Source: Microbacterium mitrae (lineage in GTDB: Bacteria; Actinomycetota; Actinomycetes; Actinomycetales; Microbacteriaceae). From it: DNA of 64,000 nt. Of this stretch, positions 53,736 to 63,821 are shown piece after piece. Within the stretch, counting starts at the first letter, position 1, and each line of letters opens with the position of its first letter. Both the position numbers and the translations under genes were made by a program. The notes under the pieces are model-generated. The model saw nothing but the letters and a program-made list of their open reading frames with translations, had not been told where the DNA came from and ran no database searches. The stretch lies in contig NZ_VRSW01000002.1 in the NCBI RefSeq assembly GCF_008017445.1, forward strand, positions 372,001 to 436,000, written 5' to 3'.

Positions 53736-55511
53736 ATGACCACGCGAGCTACCCGCACGCCTCGCCGGCGCACTTCGGTGGCTCTGCTGCTGATCTTTGC
53801 GATTATCGCCGCCTTCACCATTCGTCTGATCGACATTCAGGTGGTCAAGGCCGACGAGTACACGGATGCGTTCCGCAATGCGCGACTGGCGCAGGGATCG
53901 GTGCTCTACGGAACCCGGGGAGAGATCGTCGACATGGACGGCGCCGTGCTTGCGTCGACCTCGGTCGAGTACGAGACCATGCTTGATCCGTCGATCGTGA
54001 AGGACTATGAGGTCTATTACGGCGACGACAAAGAACCCACGATCGTCACGTGGGAGATGGCACGCGCCAAGATCGCCGCAGCCACAGATATGACGGAAGC
54101 CGAGGTTCAGACGGCGTTGGAGAACGCCCCGAGCCCTCAGTGGGCTCCCGTGAAGAGCGGGCTGACCACGCAGCAGTATCTCGACTTGCGTGCGATCGGT
54201 GTGCCATACATCGCTTCGGTTCCGACCGAGAAGCGGGTATACCAAAACGGTGCTGTCGGCGGCAACATCATCGGCTTCACCGGCTCTGATGGCGCACCGC
54301 TGGCCGGCATTGAGTTGATGGAAGACGCGTGTCTGTCGGCAACGAACGGCGCGACGACCTACGAGGTCGGTGGTAGCGGCGAAATCATTCCCGGTTCGCT
54401 CGAAACCAAGCCTGCCGTCGACGGTGGCACGGTTCAGCTGACCCTTGACGCTGACCTGCAGTGGTACATGCAGCAAATGATCACCGAAGAGGTGGGCATT
54501 CAGGGGGCAAAGTACGGCTCTGTGCTTGTGGTGGAATCTAAGACCGGCAAGATCCGGGCGGCCGCCGAATATGACACCGTCGACTCGAACAACGCGGTCG
54601 GCGCGTCCGGTACCTCCAAACTCTTCAACGACCAGAAGGAGCCCGGCTCGACATTCAAGGCCGTCACAGCTGCGATGATCATGCAGGAGCGCGTGGCCAC
54701 CCCGATGACGTCGGTGTGGGCGAGCGGCTACGAAACGTTTGAGAACGGCGCAGCCGTCGGCGATGCGTTCAGCCACGAAAGCTATCACTACACGCTCGCG
54801 GGTGCGCTTATTGACTCCTCAAACGTCGCGGTCAGCAAGTTCGGAACCATGCTGTCGCCCGAGAAGCGCTACGAGTGGCTGCAGAAGTTCGGCATCGGCG
54901 AAACCACCAACGTCAACTTTCTTGGCGAGTCGGTTGGCGTTCTCCACCCGGCCGAGAACTGGGATAACCAGACGATCTACGCCTCAACGTTCGGCCAATC
55001 CTTTACCGTCACGGCGCCGCAGGTGGCGAGCGCGTACCAAATCTTCGCGAACGGCGGCGTCAAGCAGCCGTTGCAATTGGTGGAGTCGTGCACCGGGGCC
55101 GACGGAACGGTCGTGAAGCCTGACGTTCCTGAGCCCGAGCGCATTCTCGATGAAGACGTGGCGGCTGACATGTCGCTCATGATCGAAAACGTGGCAGAGC
55201 AGGGCGGTGTCGCCGACCTGATTCGCGTACCCGGCTACCGCATCGCGGCTAAGACCGGAACCGCGCAGACCTACGACCCCGCAACCGGCGGCTACAAGGC
55301 AAACGTTTACGACACCTCGATCGTCGGATTCGCGCCGGCCGACGACCCCGAGTACGTCGTCATGATCTCCCTCGAAGAGCCGACTAGGGTAACCTCGTCT
55401 ACGGCTACAGCACCGGCCTTTCAGAAGGCCATGACCCAGGTTCTGAAGAACTACCGCGTTATGCCGTCCGAGTCGCCGCTCCCCGAACTTCTGCCGAAGT
55501 TCGCCGAGTAG
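53736..55511 (+). CDS. ftsI: Septal transpeptidase FtsI (PBP2-class)
   Basis: 591 residues. One N-terminal membrane helix (SVALLLIFAIIAAFTIRLID), a dimerisation domain with YGTRGEIVDMDGAVLA, then the penicillin-binding transpeptidase: STFK (nucleophile S305), SSN (361-363) and KTGT (506-509). It crosslinks peptidoglycan at the division site and is a beta-lactam target. GAATCGGAGCTCAG precedes ATG 53736. Confidence 0.93.
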   Translation: MTTRATRTPRRRTSVALLLIFAIIAAFTIRLIDIQVVKADEYTDAFRNARLAQGSVLYGTRGEIVDMDGAVLASTSVEYETMLDPSIVKDYEVYYGDDKEPTIVTWEMARAKIAAATDMTEAEVQTALENAPSPQWAPVKSGLTTQQYLDLRAIGVPYIASVPTEKRVYQNGAVGGNIIGFTGSDGAPLAGIELMEDACLSATNGATTYEVGGSGEIIPGSLETKPAVDGGTVQLTLDADLQWYMQQMITEEVGIQGAKYGSVLVVESKTGKIRAAAEYDTVDSNNAVGASGTSKLFNDQKEPGSTFKAVTAAMIMQERVATPMTSVWASGYETFENGAAVGDAFSHESYHYTLAGALIDSSNVAVSKFGTMLSPEKRYEWLQKFGIGETTNVNFLGESVGVLHPAENWDNQTIYASTFGQSFTVTAPQVASAYQIFANGGVKQPLQLVESCTGADGTVVKPDVPEPERILDEDVAADMSLMIENVAEQGGVADLIRVPGYRIAAKTGTAQTYDPATGGYKANVYDTSIVGFAPADDPEYVVMISLEEPTRVTSSTATAPAFQKAMTQVLKNYRVMPSESPLPELLPKFAE

Positions 55512-55536
55512 GGCGCACCTGCCCGGAGAATCTCAC

Positions 55537-56949
55537 ATGATTACCCTCACTCTCGCCGAGGTTGCAACGATCGTCGGCGGAACACTTCACGTGCGTCGTG
55601 ACGAGTCCGCCGAGACCGTTGTCTCCGGCGTCGTTGATACCGACTCTCGTAACATGCAGCCCGGCGGCATCTTCGTCGCCAAGCCAGGGGATACCACCGA
55701 CGGCCACCGCTTTGTCGGTGCCGCGGTCGCCAATGGCGCCACCCTCGCCCTCGTCGAACACCTGGTTGACGAAGACATCACGCAGATCGTGGTGGCCGAT
55801 GTCGTCATGGCTATCGCCGACCTCGCGCGCGAGGTGGTCGCTCGCGTTCGCGCGCACGGAACCCTCAAGATCGTTGGCATCACCGGCTCCAACGGCAAGA
55901 CCACCACGAAGAACATGCTGGCTCGCATTCTGCAGGATGAGGGCGAGACCGTCGCTCCGATTGCTTCGTACAACAACGAGGTTGGCGCGCCCCTCACCAT
56001 GCTTCGCGTCACCGACACCACGAAGTACCTGGTCTCTGAATTCGGAGCCTCGGGTCCCGGAGAGATTGCCCGCCTGGCCGGCCTGGTGAATCCTGACGTG
56101 AGCGTCGAGCTCATGGTCGGCATGGCTCACGCCGGCGGCTTTGGCGGCATCGAGGCCACGGTGAAAGCTAAGACCGAGCTGGTGCACGCGCTGGCGCCAG
56201 GCGGAACCGCGGTGCTGAACGCCGATGACCCGCGCGTTGCGGGCATGGCGCCGGTGGCCGAGGCGCAGGGTAACGACGTGGTGTGGTTTGGCCATGCCCC
56301 GACCGCAGATGTGCGGGCCAGCGACGTAACGGTCACGGCCAGCGGAACCACGAGCGAAGTCCTCGTCGATGGCGCGACAATTCCGATGAACCTCAAGGTG
56401 CTGGGCGCCCACCACGTCATGAACGCTCTGGCTGCCATCACGGCCGCCCGCGTGCTCGGCATCGAGCCTGCGACGTCAATTGCCCGCCTCGAAACCATGG
56501 ATTTGGCCGAACGCTGGCGCATGCAGGTGCTCGGCAACGACCGGGTCACCATCATCAACGACGCCTACAATGCAAGCCCGGATTCCATGGCCGCGGCGCT
56601 TCGTACCCTGGCGCAAATCACCGAACCGCACGAGCGCACCGTTGCCGTGTTGGGCGCGATGAGCGAACTGGGTGAGTTTGACGGTGAAGAACATGACCGA
56701 ATCGGTCTGTTGGCCGTGCGGCTGCGCATTCAGCGCATTGTGGTGGTCGGCTCGGCCGCTCGTCGCCTGTTCATCTCAGCCATTGGTGAGGGGTCGTGGG
56801 ACGGCGAACCGGTGTTCTTCGACGACGCCGATGCAGCCTTTGAGTACCTGAAAGGCGAGCTCCGTGACGGCGACCGCGTGCTCGTGAAATCGTCGAATGC
56901 CGCCGGTCTCCGCTTTCTGGGCGATCGTCTGGGAGGATTGTTCTCGTGA
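55537..56949 (+). CDS. murF: UDP-MurNAc-tripeptide:D-Ala-D-Ala ligase
   Basis: 470 residues. ITGSNGKTTTKNML (residues 115-128) is the Mur-ligase P-loop; YNNEVGAPLTMLR and ASGPGEIARLAGLVNPDVS are in place; INDAYNASPDSMAAALRTL is the MurF-specific block. It adds D-Ala-D-Ala to the cell-wall precursor. murE, which usually stands before murF, is not present in this cluster. The mraY start lies inside the last codons. Confidence 0.95.
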   Translation: MITLTLAEVATIVGGTLHVRRDESAETVVSGVVDTDSRNMQPGGIFVAKPGDTTDGHRFVGAAVANGATLALVEHLVDEDITQIVVADVVMAIADLAREVVARVRAHGTLKIVGITGSNGKTTTKNMLARILQDEGETVAPIASYNNEVGAPLTMLRVTDTTKYLVSEFGASGPGEIARLAGLVNPDVSVELMVGMAHAGGFGGIEATVKAKTELVHALAPGGTAVLNADDPRVAGMAPVAEAQGNDVVWFGHAPTADVRASDVTVTASGTTSEVLVDGATIPMNLKVLGAHHVMNALAAITAARVLGIEPATSIARLETMDLAERWRMQVLGNDRVTIINDAYNASPDSMAAALRTLAQITEPHERTVAVLGAMSELGEFDGEEHDRIGLLAVRLRIQRIVVVGSAARRLFISAIGEGSWDGEPVFFDDADAAFEYLKGELRDGDRVLVKSSNAAGLRFLGDRLGGLFS

Positions 56950-58052
56950 GATCACTCCTTTCGGCAGCCGTCATCGCGTTTGCCTTCACCCTGTTCCTCA
57001 CCCCGGTCTTTCTGAAGTTCTTCCGAAAGTGGGGCTGGGGCCAGGTCATTCGCACGCCCGAAAGCGCCAACAACCCCAAGCACGGCGCAAAACGCGGCAC
57101 CCCGACCATGGGTGGCGTGATCTTCATCCTGGGCACCCTCGTCGGCTACCTCATCGGTACCTACACCGGCAACAACCCGCCAACAATCTCGGGCCTGTTG
57201 GTGTTGTGGCTCATGGTCGGATTCGGCATCGTCGGCTTTATTGACGACTACATGAAGGTCAGCAAGCAAAATAGCCTCGGCCTCAGCGGCTGGCGCAAAA
57301 TTATCGGCCAGCTCCTGGTGATGGTTCCGTTTGGCATCCTCTCGCTTAACTTTCCCAACGAATACAACGTCACCCCTGCCAGTGATTCGATCTCGCTGTT
57401 TCGCGATATCGCCGTCCTGAGCTTCATGCCACTCGGTTTCGTGCTCGGTTGGCTGCTGTACCTGGCGTGGATCTCGCTCATTGGCGTCGCCACCTCCAAC
57501 GCCACCAACCTCACCGATGGCCTCGATGGTCTTGCGGCTGGTTCCGGAGTCTTCGTTATCGGCACCTACAGCCTCATCGCGTTCTGGCAGTTCAACCAGC
57601 GGTGCGAGGTTGCTCCTGAAGAGCTCATCGCCGGCTGCTACGGCAACATTCGCGATCCGCTTGACCTTGCCATTGTCAGCGCCGCCTTCGTGGGCTCGCT
57701 CGTCGGTTTCTTGTGGTGGAACGCGCCCAAGGCGAAGGTCTTCATGGGCGACACCGGTTCGCTCGCGATCGGTGGTGTGCTGACCGCCATGGCGATCCTC
57801 ACTCACACCGAACTGCTGCTGGTCGTTATCGGCTTCGTCTTCTTGATGGGGCCGGGCTCGGTAATTCTGCAGCGCTACTACTTCAAGATCACCAAGGGCA
57901 AGCGCCTCTTTCTCAATAGCCCGTTCCACCACCACCTCGAAATGCGTGGCTGGCCGGAACCGACGATCGTCGTGCGCATGTGGATCATCGCGGGCGCGTG
58001 CGCGGTCACCGGAATGGGTCTCTTCTACGTGGAATGGCTATCTCGCACATGA
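56946..58052 (+). CDS. mraY: Phospho-MurNAc-pentapeptide transferase
   Basis: 368 residues and ten hydrophobic helices. KHGAKRGTPTMGGVIFIL, FIDDYMKVSKQNSLGLSG (Asp pair), TDGLDGLAAG, FMGDTGSLAIGG and FLNSPFHHHLEMRGW are the MraY signature loops. It makes lipid I at the inner membrane face. GTG 56946 overlaps murF (GTGA), and its stop overlaps murD. Confidence 0.95.
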   Translation: MRSLLSAAVIAFAFTLFLTPVFLKFFRKWGWGQVIRTPESANNPKHGAKRGTPTMGGVIFILGTLVGYLIGTYTGNNPPTISGLLVLWLMVGFGIVGFIDDYMKVSKQNSLGLSGWRKIIGQLLVMVPFGILSLNFPNEYNVTPASDSISLFRDIAVLSFMPLGFVLGWLLYLAWISLIGVATSNATNLTDGLDGLAAGSGVFVIGTYSLIAFWQFNQRCEVAPEELIAGCYGNIRDPLDLAIVSAAFVGSLVGFLWWNAPKAKVFMGDTGSLAIGGVLTAMAILTHTELLLVVIGFVFLMGPGSVILQRYYFKITKGKRLFLNSPFHHHLEMRGWPEPTIVVRMWIIAGACAVTGMGLFYVEWLSRT

Positions 58053-59581
58053 ACCTCGATCACCTCACCAGCTGGTACTCCGACTGGAAGGGACTGCGCG
58101 TCGCCGTTCTCGGGTTGTCGTCAACGGGGTTCTCCGTGGCAGACACGCTCGCTGAGCTCGGCTCGACCGTGACGGTCTTCACGGAGGGATCGAGCGAAGA
58201 GTACGCGCGACTGCTTCCGGTGATCGGCGTCGATCTGGTTGAGAAGTCGTTGCAAGAGGTGCCAGACGAGCTGCTCACTTTCGCGCCAGACGTTGTGATC
58301 GCCTCGCCCGGTTTTGCCCCGCACCACCCGCTGATTCAGTGGGTACAGCAGCAGGGCATTGCGCTGTGGGGCGATATCGAGCTGGGTTGGCGCGTGCGTG
58401 ACAAGGTCGTGCGTGCCGACGGAACGCCGGCGGAGTGGGTGCTGGTCACCGGAACCAATGGCAAGACCACGACAACGCGGCTGGCAGCATCCATGCTGGT
58501 TGCGGGCGGGCAGAAGGCCGCTCCGTGCGGAAACATTGGTGTTCCGATTCTCGACGCGGTGCGCGACCCCGAGGGGTTTGACGCTCTCGTTGTCGAACTT
58601 TCCAGCCACCAGCTGTGGTACCTCGGGCTTGCCACGCCAGCCGGGCAACCGGTTCCGGCCGCCAGCGTGTGCCTGAACCTGGCCGACGACCATCTGGTGT
58701 GGCACGGCTCGTTCGAGGCCTACCGCGATGCGAAGGCCCTGGTCTACCGCAACACCAAGTTCTCCTGCGTCTACAACAAGGCCGACCTCGCCACTCGCGA
58801 CATGGTTGAAGAAGCCGAAGTTATCGAGGGCGCGCGAGCCATTGGGTTCGATCTGGGTGTTCCTGGTCCGAGTGATTTTGGCGTCGTTGACGGCCTGCTG
58901 GTCGATCGAGCCTTCTTGGATGACCGGCGCAACGCCGCTCTAGAAATCATCGAACTGTCGGAGCTCGCGCAACGTAACCTTGCCGCCCCGCACATTGTTG
59001 CCAATATTCTGGCGGCCGCAGCACTCAGCCGCACTCTCGGAATCACGCCGGAAGACGTGAACCTGGCGCTGCAAACGTTCCAGCTCGACCCGCACCGCAT
59101 TGAACTGGTCGCACAGGTGGGCGGTGTGGCCTGGGTCGATGACTCCAAGGCCACCAACCCGCACGCCGCGGCTTCATCGTTGCGCGCATTCCCTGGTTCC
59201 GTCTGGGTTGTCGGCGGTCAACTCAAGGGGGTCGACATCTCTGATCTCGTTGCCTCGCGGGGCGTCAAGGCTCGTGCAGCGATCATTATCGGCACCGAGC
59301 GCGGTGCCGTGGTCGAGGCGTTCGCACGACACGCCCCCAATGTGCCCGTGTTCGAAGCGGTGGCAACCGAAACTGAAGAGGTCATGGACGCGGTGGTGCG
59401 CATTGCTGCCGAGATCGTGACAGACGGGGATGTGGTCTTGTTGGCGCCGGCAGCGGCTTCATTTGACCAGTTCACCGGATACGACGACCGCGGCGACCGC
59501 TTCGCACGGGCCGTGCGCGATTGGGCAGAGAAGGAGTCAGGCGATGACCAGCAACACGACGTCGCCGACCCTGAACTCTAA
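58049..59581 (+). CDS. murD: UDP-MurNAc-L-Ala:D-Glu ligase
   Basis: 510 residues. VTGTNGKTTTTRLAASM (residues 133-149) binds ATP; IELGWRVRD, VVELSSHQLWY and VDDSKATNPHAAASSL are Mur-ligase blocks. It adds D-glutamate in the cytoplasm. ATG 58049 overlaps the mraY stop (ATGA); 38 bases at the 3' end overlap ftsW. Confidence 0.95.
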   Translation: MNLDHLTSWYSDWKGLRVAVLGLSSTGFSVADTLAELGSTVTVFTEGSSEEYARLLPVIGVDLVEKSLQEVPDELLTFAPDVVIASPGFAPHHPLIQWVQQQGIALWGDIELGWRVRDKVVRADGTPAEWVLVTGTNGKTTTTRLAASMLVAGGQKAAPCGNIGVPILDAVRDPEGFDALVVELSSHQLWYLGLATPAGQPVPAASVCLNLADDHLVWHGSFEAYRDAKALVYRNTKFSCVYNKADLATRDMVEEAEVIEGARAIGFDLGVPGPSDFGVVDGLLVDRAFLDDRRNAALEIIELSELAQRNLAAPHIVANILAAAALSRTLGITPEDVNLALQTFQLDPHRIELVAQVGGVAWVDDSKATNPHAAASSLRAFPGSVWVVGGQLKGVDISDLVASRGVKARAAIIIGTERGAVVEAFARHAPNVPVFEAVATETEEVMDAVVRIAAEIVTDGDVVLLAPAAASFDQFTGYDDRGDRFARAVRDWAEKESGDDQQHDVADPEL

Positions 59582-60785
59582 CGACGACGAGGGCGGCGAG
59601 CGCGGTCAGGCCGCGCGCGTCTTTCTCGGCCTGAAGATCAAGCCCGTCCCTGCGGAGTTCTTGCTCATCGCCTCGGCGGCGTTATTGCTCACGATTTTCG
59701 GGCTCGTGATGGTGCTATCGGCATCGAGCGCTTCACCGACCGGGCCGTTTGACACGTTCATGAAGCAGGGCATTTTTGCCCTCATCGGCGTTCCGCTGAT
59801 GTTCGTGCTTAGCCGTTTTCCGATGACCTTCTTCAAGAAGATGGCGTGGCCCATTCTTGCCCTGGCATTGGCACTGCAATCGCTGATCCACTCGCCTCTT
59901 GGTGTCAGAAATGACGGAAACACCGCCTGGATTCAGGTTGGCGGCTTTCAGTTGCAACCTGCCGAATTCTTGAAGATCGCGACGGCCATTTGGGTTGGCT
60001 ACGTGCTCTACCGCAAGCAATCATTGTTGGGCATGTGGCGGCACGTATTCATCCCGCTCGTTCCCGTCTCCGCGCTTATTCTCGGCGCCGTCCTCAGTGG
60101 CGAGGACCTTGGTTCCACCATGATCCTGCTCATGATCATTCTCTCCGGACTGTTCTTCTCCGGCGTGCGGTTGCGGGTCTTCATCCTTCCGCTCGTGCTC
60201 GGCGCCATTGGCGTGGCGGTGGCCGCTATTTTGAGCCCGAACCGCGTCGGGCGCATTCTCACCGTCTTCAGCGATTGCTCCAGCGCAGCGGAGTATGACG
60301 CCGCCTGTTACCAGCCCATGCACGGGGTGTGGGGGCTTGCGAGCGGCGGCATCTTTGGCCTCGGGCTCGGCAACTCCAAGATGAAGTACGAGTGGCTACC
60401 GGCCGCACAAAACGACTACATTTTCGCGATCGTCGGCGAAGAGCTCGGCCTCATCGGCTGCCTCGTCGTGCTGGCCCTGTTTGCAACGTTCGCCGTTGGT
60501 GCGTTCCGCATTGTGCGCCGCACGCCCGACCCCTTCGTGCGCATCGTCTCCGGTTCCATCGCCGTCTGGATCGTCGGCCAGGCCCTCATCAACATCGGCG
60601 TCGTGTTGCGCCTCTTCCCGCCGCTGGGCGTGCCATTGCCATTCATGTCGCAGGGCGGAACCTCGCTGCTGAGTGTGCTGATCGCCTGCGGAGTGCTGCT
60701 GTCGTTTACCCGCACGCTGCCGGAGCTTCCGGCCAGCGCGCTCACCGCTCCCATGGCGCCGCGGCGCTTGACCGGTCACGCCTGA
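59544..60785 (+). CDS. ftsW: Lipid II polymerase FtsW (SEDS)
   Basis: 413 residues and ten membrane helices after a charged N-terminus of about 40 residues. LIASAALLLTIFGLVMVLSA is the first helix, AWIQVGGFQLQPAEFLKIAT carries SEDS sequence, and QAMINI-like VGQALINIGVVLRLFPPLGV, LPFMSQGGTSLLSVLIACG ends the core. With FtsI it polymerises septal glycan strands. AAGGAG lies before ATG 59544, inside murD. Confidence 0.95.
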   Translation: MTSNTTSPTLNSNDDEGGERGQAARVFLGLKIKPVPAEFLLIASAALLLTIFGLVMVLSASSASPTGPFDTFMKQGIFALIGVPLMFVLSRFPMTFFKKMAWPILALALALQSLIHSPLGVRNDGNTAWIQVGGFQLQPAEFLKIATAIWVGYVLYRKQSLLGMWRHVFIPLVPVSALILGAVLSGEDLGSTMILLMIILSGLFFSGVRLRVFILPLVLGAIGVAVAAILSPNRVGRILTVFSDCSSAAEYDAACYQPMHGVWGLASGGIFGLGLGNSKMKYEWLPAAQNDYIFAIVGEELGLIGCLVVLALFATFAVGAFRIVRRTPDPFVRIVSGSIAVWIVGQALINIGVVLRLFPPLGVPLPFMSQGGTSLLSVLIACGVLLSFTRTLPELPASALTAPMAPRRLTGHA

Positions 60786-60820
60786 GAGGTCAGTTCAGCC
60801 GGGTGTGGCAGGATTTCTAG

Positions 60821-61894
60821 GTGACAACCTACTTGCTTGCCGGCGGCGGAACCGCTGGCCACGTCAACCCGCTCCTTGCCGTTGCCGACGGATTGCGGGA
60901 GCGCGATGAGACCGCACACGTTTTGGTTCTCGGCACCAAGGAGGGCCTCGAAGCTCGCCTCGTGCCGCAGCGCGGCTATGAGCTGTTGATCGTTGACAAG
61001 GTGCCTTTTCCGCGCCGCCCCAACAAAGCCGCCCTCATGTTCCCCTCCCGCTTCCGTCGCGCGATTGCGCAGGTGCGTGACCACATTCGTGCGCATCACG
61101 TCGATGTCGTCGTCGGTTTCGGCGGCTACGCGTCGGCCCCCGCCTATGTCGCGGCGCGCAAAGAAGATGTTCCGTTCATCGTTCACGAAGCCAACGCTCG
61201 ACCGGGCCTCGCCAACGTGCTGGGTGCGCGCCGTGCCGCTGGCATCGGTGTGGCGTTCGCCGGAACCCCGTTGAAGGGCTCAGAAGTGGTCGGCATGCCG
61301 CTGCGCAAGGAGGTTGTCGAACTCGACCGCGCCGCTCGCCGCGCCGAGGCCGCAGAGTTCTTTGGGCTCGACGCTGCCAAGCCGACGCTCCTGGTTTTCG
61401 GCGGGAGCCTCGGCGCCCAACGCCTCAACGAAGCTCTCGAAGGCTCGTGGGAAGACATTCTCGCCACCGGGTGGCAGCTGATTCACATCACGGGGGAGAA
61501 GTCCGAGTACGCCGACCCGGACGCGCCTGGCTACGTCGTTCGCCGATATGTAGACCGCATGGACTTGGCGTTCGCGATCGCCGATATGGTGGTGTCGCGC
61601 TCGGGAGCTGCGACCGTCAGTGAGATCAGTGCCCTGGGCCTGCCCGCCATCTATGTGCCCTACGCCGTCGGCAACGGTGAGCAGCGCCTCAACGCGGCGT
61701 CGGCCGTTGAAGCGGGGGCGGCTCTCATCATCGACAACGCCGACTTCACGGCCGATACGGTTCGCGATGAGGTTGTGCCGCTGCTTCGGGACGACGAACG
61801 CCGCCGCGGTATGGAACACGCAGCGCTCAGCGTCGGTATTCGCACCGGCACCGAAAACGTCATCACGATGATCGACGAGGCGCTCGTCCGCTAA
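60821..61894 (+). CDS. murG: Lipid II-forming GlcNAc transferase
   Basis: 357 residues, GT-B fold. YLLAGGGTAGHVNPLLAVAD is the lipid-binding glycine loop; GFGGYASAPAYVAA and HEANARPGLANVLGAR follow; VSRSGAATVSEISALGLPAI binds UDP-GlcNAc. It adds GlcNAc to lipid I. GTG 60821, 35 bases after ftsW. Confidence 0.95.
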   Translation: MTTYLLAGGGTAGHVNPLLAVADGLRERDETAHVLVLGTKEGLEARLVPQRGYELLIVDKVPFPRRPNKAALMFPSRFRRAIAQVRDHIRAHHVDVVVGFGGYASAPAYVAARKEDVPFIVHEANARPGLANVLGARRAAGIGVAFAGTPLKGSEVVGMPLRKEVVELDRAARRAEAAEFFGLDAAKPTLLVFGGSLGAQRLNEALEGSWEDILATGWQLIHITGEKSEYADPDAPGYVVRRYVDRMDLAFAIADMVVSRSGAATVSEISALGLPAIYVPYAVGNGEQRLNAASAVEAGAALIIDNADFTADTVRDEVVPLLRDDERRRGMEHAALSVGIRTGTENVITMIDEALVR

Positions 61895-61958
61895 CCCTCA
61901 CCGGCGAGGCGTCTGAGTCGAATGCTTTCGCTGCGGCGGTTCGTCTCGATGCGCTTGC

Positions 61959-62330
61959 TCAACGGGCAGGTGGCGCGGAGGATTTCAGGGCGCGCGTGAC
62001 GAGGTCGATGGCCACCTCGTCACTCACGTGGAGGGAGCGCGCCACGGCGACGAACGCCGCGGCAGCATGCTGTACCGCTTGCTCAGTGGCATCGCCGTGG
62101 GCTGACACAAAGGTGCCCTGGCGGCCGCGCGTGGTGACCACCCCGGCCTCTTCCAGCTCGCGATAGGTGCGCGCCACGGTTCCGGCGGCCGTGCCCAGCT
62201 CATCCGCCAGCGCCCGCACCGTCGGCAACCGCGTATCAACCGCGAGGCTGCCTGCGGCAATCGCCTCAATGATCTGCGAGCGCAGCTGCTCGTAGGGGGC
62301 AACGGTGCTGGAGCGATCGATCTGAAACAT
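61959..62330 (-). CDS. Small GntR-family regulator (YtrA type) inside the dcw cluster
   Basis: 123 residues. The HTH is VAPYEQLRSQIIEAIAAGSL, LPTVRALADELGTAAGTVAR, TYRELEEAGVVTTRGRQGTF. The C-terminal part is only about 45 residues, as in YtrA-type GntR proteins without a ligand domain. It lies on the strand opposite to murG and murC, between them, and is not a standard member of the cluster. ATG 62330; the open frame upstream reaches into murC and is rejected. Confidence 0.85.
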   Translation of the reverse strand: MFQIDRSSTVAPYEQLRSQIIEAIAAGSLAVDTRLPTVRALADELGTAAGTVARTYRELEEAGVVTTRGRQGTFVSAHGDATEQAVQHAAAAFVAVARSLHVSDEVAIDLVTRALKSSAPPAR

Positions 62331-62402
62331 GGCGCCACGGTACCAGCCACGGGTCACAGCCGATGCCGGGCGTGCCGAGGAACACACCGGCGGTGTGGCA
62401 CC

Positions 62403-62408
62403 TACACT
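62403..62408 (+). promoter_or_regulatory. Possible separate -10 box for murC
   Basis: TACACT ends 9 bases before ATG 62418, followed by TTGAGAGGTC, which could also act as a ribosome site. Since the GntR gene separates murC from murG, murC may need its own promoter. Confidence 0.45.
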
Positions 62409-62417
62409 TGAGAGGTC

Positions 62418-63818
62418 ATGATTCGACCCGATTTGAGCCTCCCCATTCCCGACACGATCGATGCCGCGCACTTTATCGGCATCGGTGGCTCGGGCATGAG
62501 CGGATTGGCGCGCATGTTTCTTGCCCGCGGCATTCGTGTCTCCGGATCAGACCGGGCAGACAGCCCCGGTCTGCGCGAACTGGAGGCGCTAGGCGCGACG
62601 GTCTACGTCGGCCACGACGCCGAGAACCTGGCCGACGTCGACACGGTGATTCACACCGGCGCTATCTGGCCAGAAAACCCCGAGTTTGTCACGGCTAAGG
62701 CGCGTGGCCTGCACGTGATTCACCGGTCGCAGGCGCTGCACTGGCTGATCGGCGCGCGGCGTCTCGTTTCGGTCGCGGGTGCCCATGGCAAGACCACGTC
62801 GACCGGAATGATCGTCACGGGTCTGCGCGCCCTCGGCGATGACCCCACGTTCGTCAACGGTGGCGTGATCGCCTCACTCGGTGTCTCGAGTGCCCCCGGC
62901 AGCGACGAGCTGTTTGTCATCGAGGCCGACGAATCAGACGGCACCTTCTTGCTGTACGACACCTCGATCGCGCTCATCACCAACGTCGACCCGGATCACC
63001 TCGACCACTACGGTTCGCGCGACGCGTTTGACGCTGCTTTTGCCACCTTCGCCAATGAGGCTCGCGAGGCTGTCGTCATCTCGGCCGACGACCCGGGCGC
63101 GATCGCCGTTCGCCAGCGCATCACCCACCCCAACGTGATCACCTTCGGCCAGTCGGCTGACGCCGACGTACGCCTGCACGACGTTGAAAGCAATGCTTCG
63201 GGTGTCTCCTTCACCATCGCGCAGGGTGACCAGAGCGCCGCAACGCACCTGCCGGTTCCGGGCGTTCACAACGCCCTCAACGCCGCCGGCGCCGCCGCCG
63301 TGCTCGTCGCCCTTGGCCACGATCTGGCCTCGGCCGTCGCGTCGCTGGCGGAGTTTGGCGGAACCGCGCGCCGCTTCGAACTGCACGACACCGTTGCGGG
63401 CGTGAGCGTCTACGACGACTACGCCCACCACCCGACGGAGGTTGACGCCGCACTGGCGGCAGCCCGCACCGTCGTTGGCGCCGGCCGCATCATCGCGTTG
63501 CACCAACCGCACACCTACTCGCGTACACAGCTCATGCACCGTGAGTTCGCTGAGGTGCTCGAGAACCGAGCCGACCACACCATCGTGCTCGACGTGTACG
63601 GTGCGCGCGAAGACCCGGTCGAGGGGGTTACGGGCGAGCTCGTCTCCAACGATTTTGCCGACCCCAGCCATGTGCACTTCGTCGCCGACTGGCAGGCAGC
63701 CGCAGACTACGCCGCACAGGTGGCGCGAGAGGGCGACTTCATCGTGACCCTCGGTTGCGGCAACGTCAATTTGATCATCCCGCAGGTGCTTGAGGCGCTG
63801 GCCGCTCGTTCGAAGTAA
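62418..63818 (+). CDS. murC: UDP-MurNAc:L-alanine ligase
   Basis: 466 residues. [20 protein letters not shown] is the N-terminal Rossmann loop; [15 protein letters not shown] (119-133) the ATP loop; [38 protein letters not shown] and FQPHTYSRT-like [12 protein letters not shown] are all conserved. It adds the first residue of the peptide stem. The start of ftsQ follows after 3 bases. Confidence 0.95.
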   Translation: MIRPDLSLPIPDTIDAAHFIGIGGSGMSGLARMFLARGIRVSGSDRADSPGLRELEALGATVYVGHDAENLADVDTVIHTGAIWPENPEFVTAKARGLHVIHRSQALHWLIGARRLVSVAGAHGKTTSTGMIVTGLRALGDDPTFVNGGVIASLGVSSAPGSDELFVIEADESDGTFLLYDTSIALITNVDPDHLDHYGSRDAFDAAFATFANEAREAVVISADDPGAIAVRQRITHPNVITFGQSADADVRLHDVESNASGVSFTIAQGDQSAATHLPVPGVHNALNAAGAAAVLVALGHDLASAVASLAEFGGTARRFELHDTVAGVSVYDDYAHHPTEVDAALAAARTVVGAGRIIALHQPHTYSRTQLMHREFAEVLENRADHTIVLDVYGAREDPVEGVTGELVSNDFADPSHVHFVADWQAAADYAAQVAREGDFIVTLGCGNVNLIIPQVLEALAARSK

Positions 63819-63821
63819 TTC

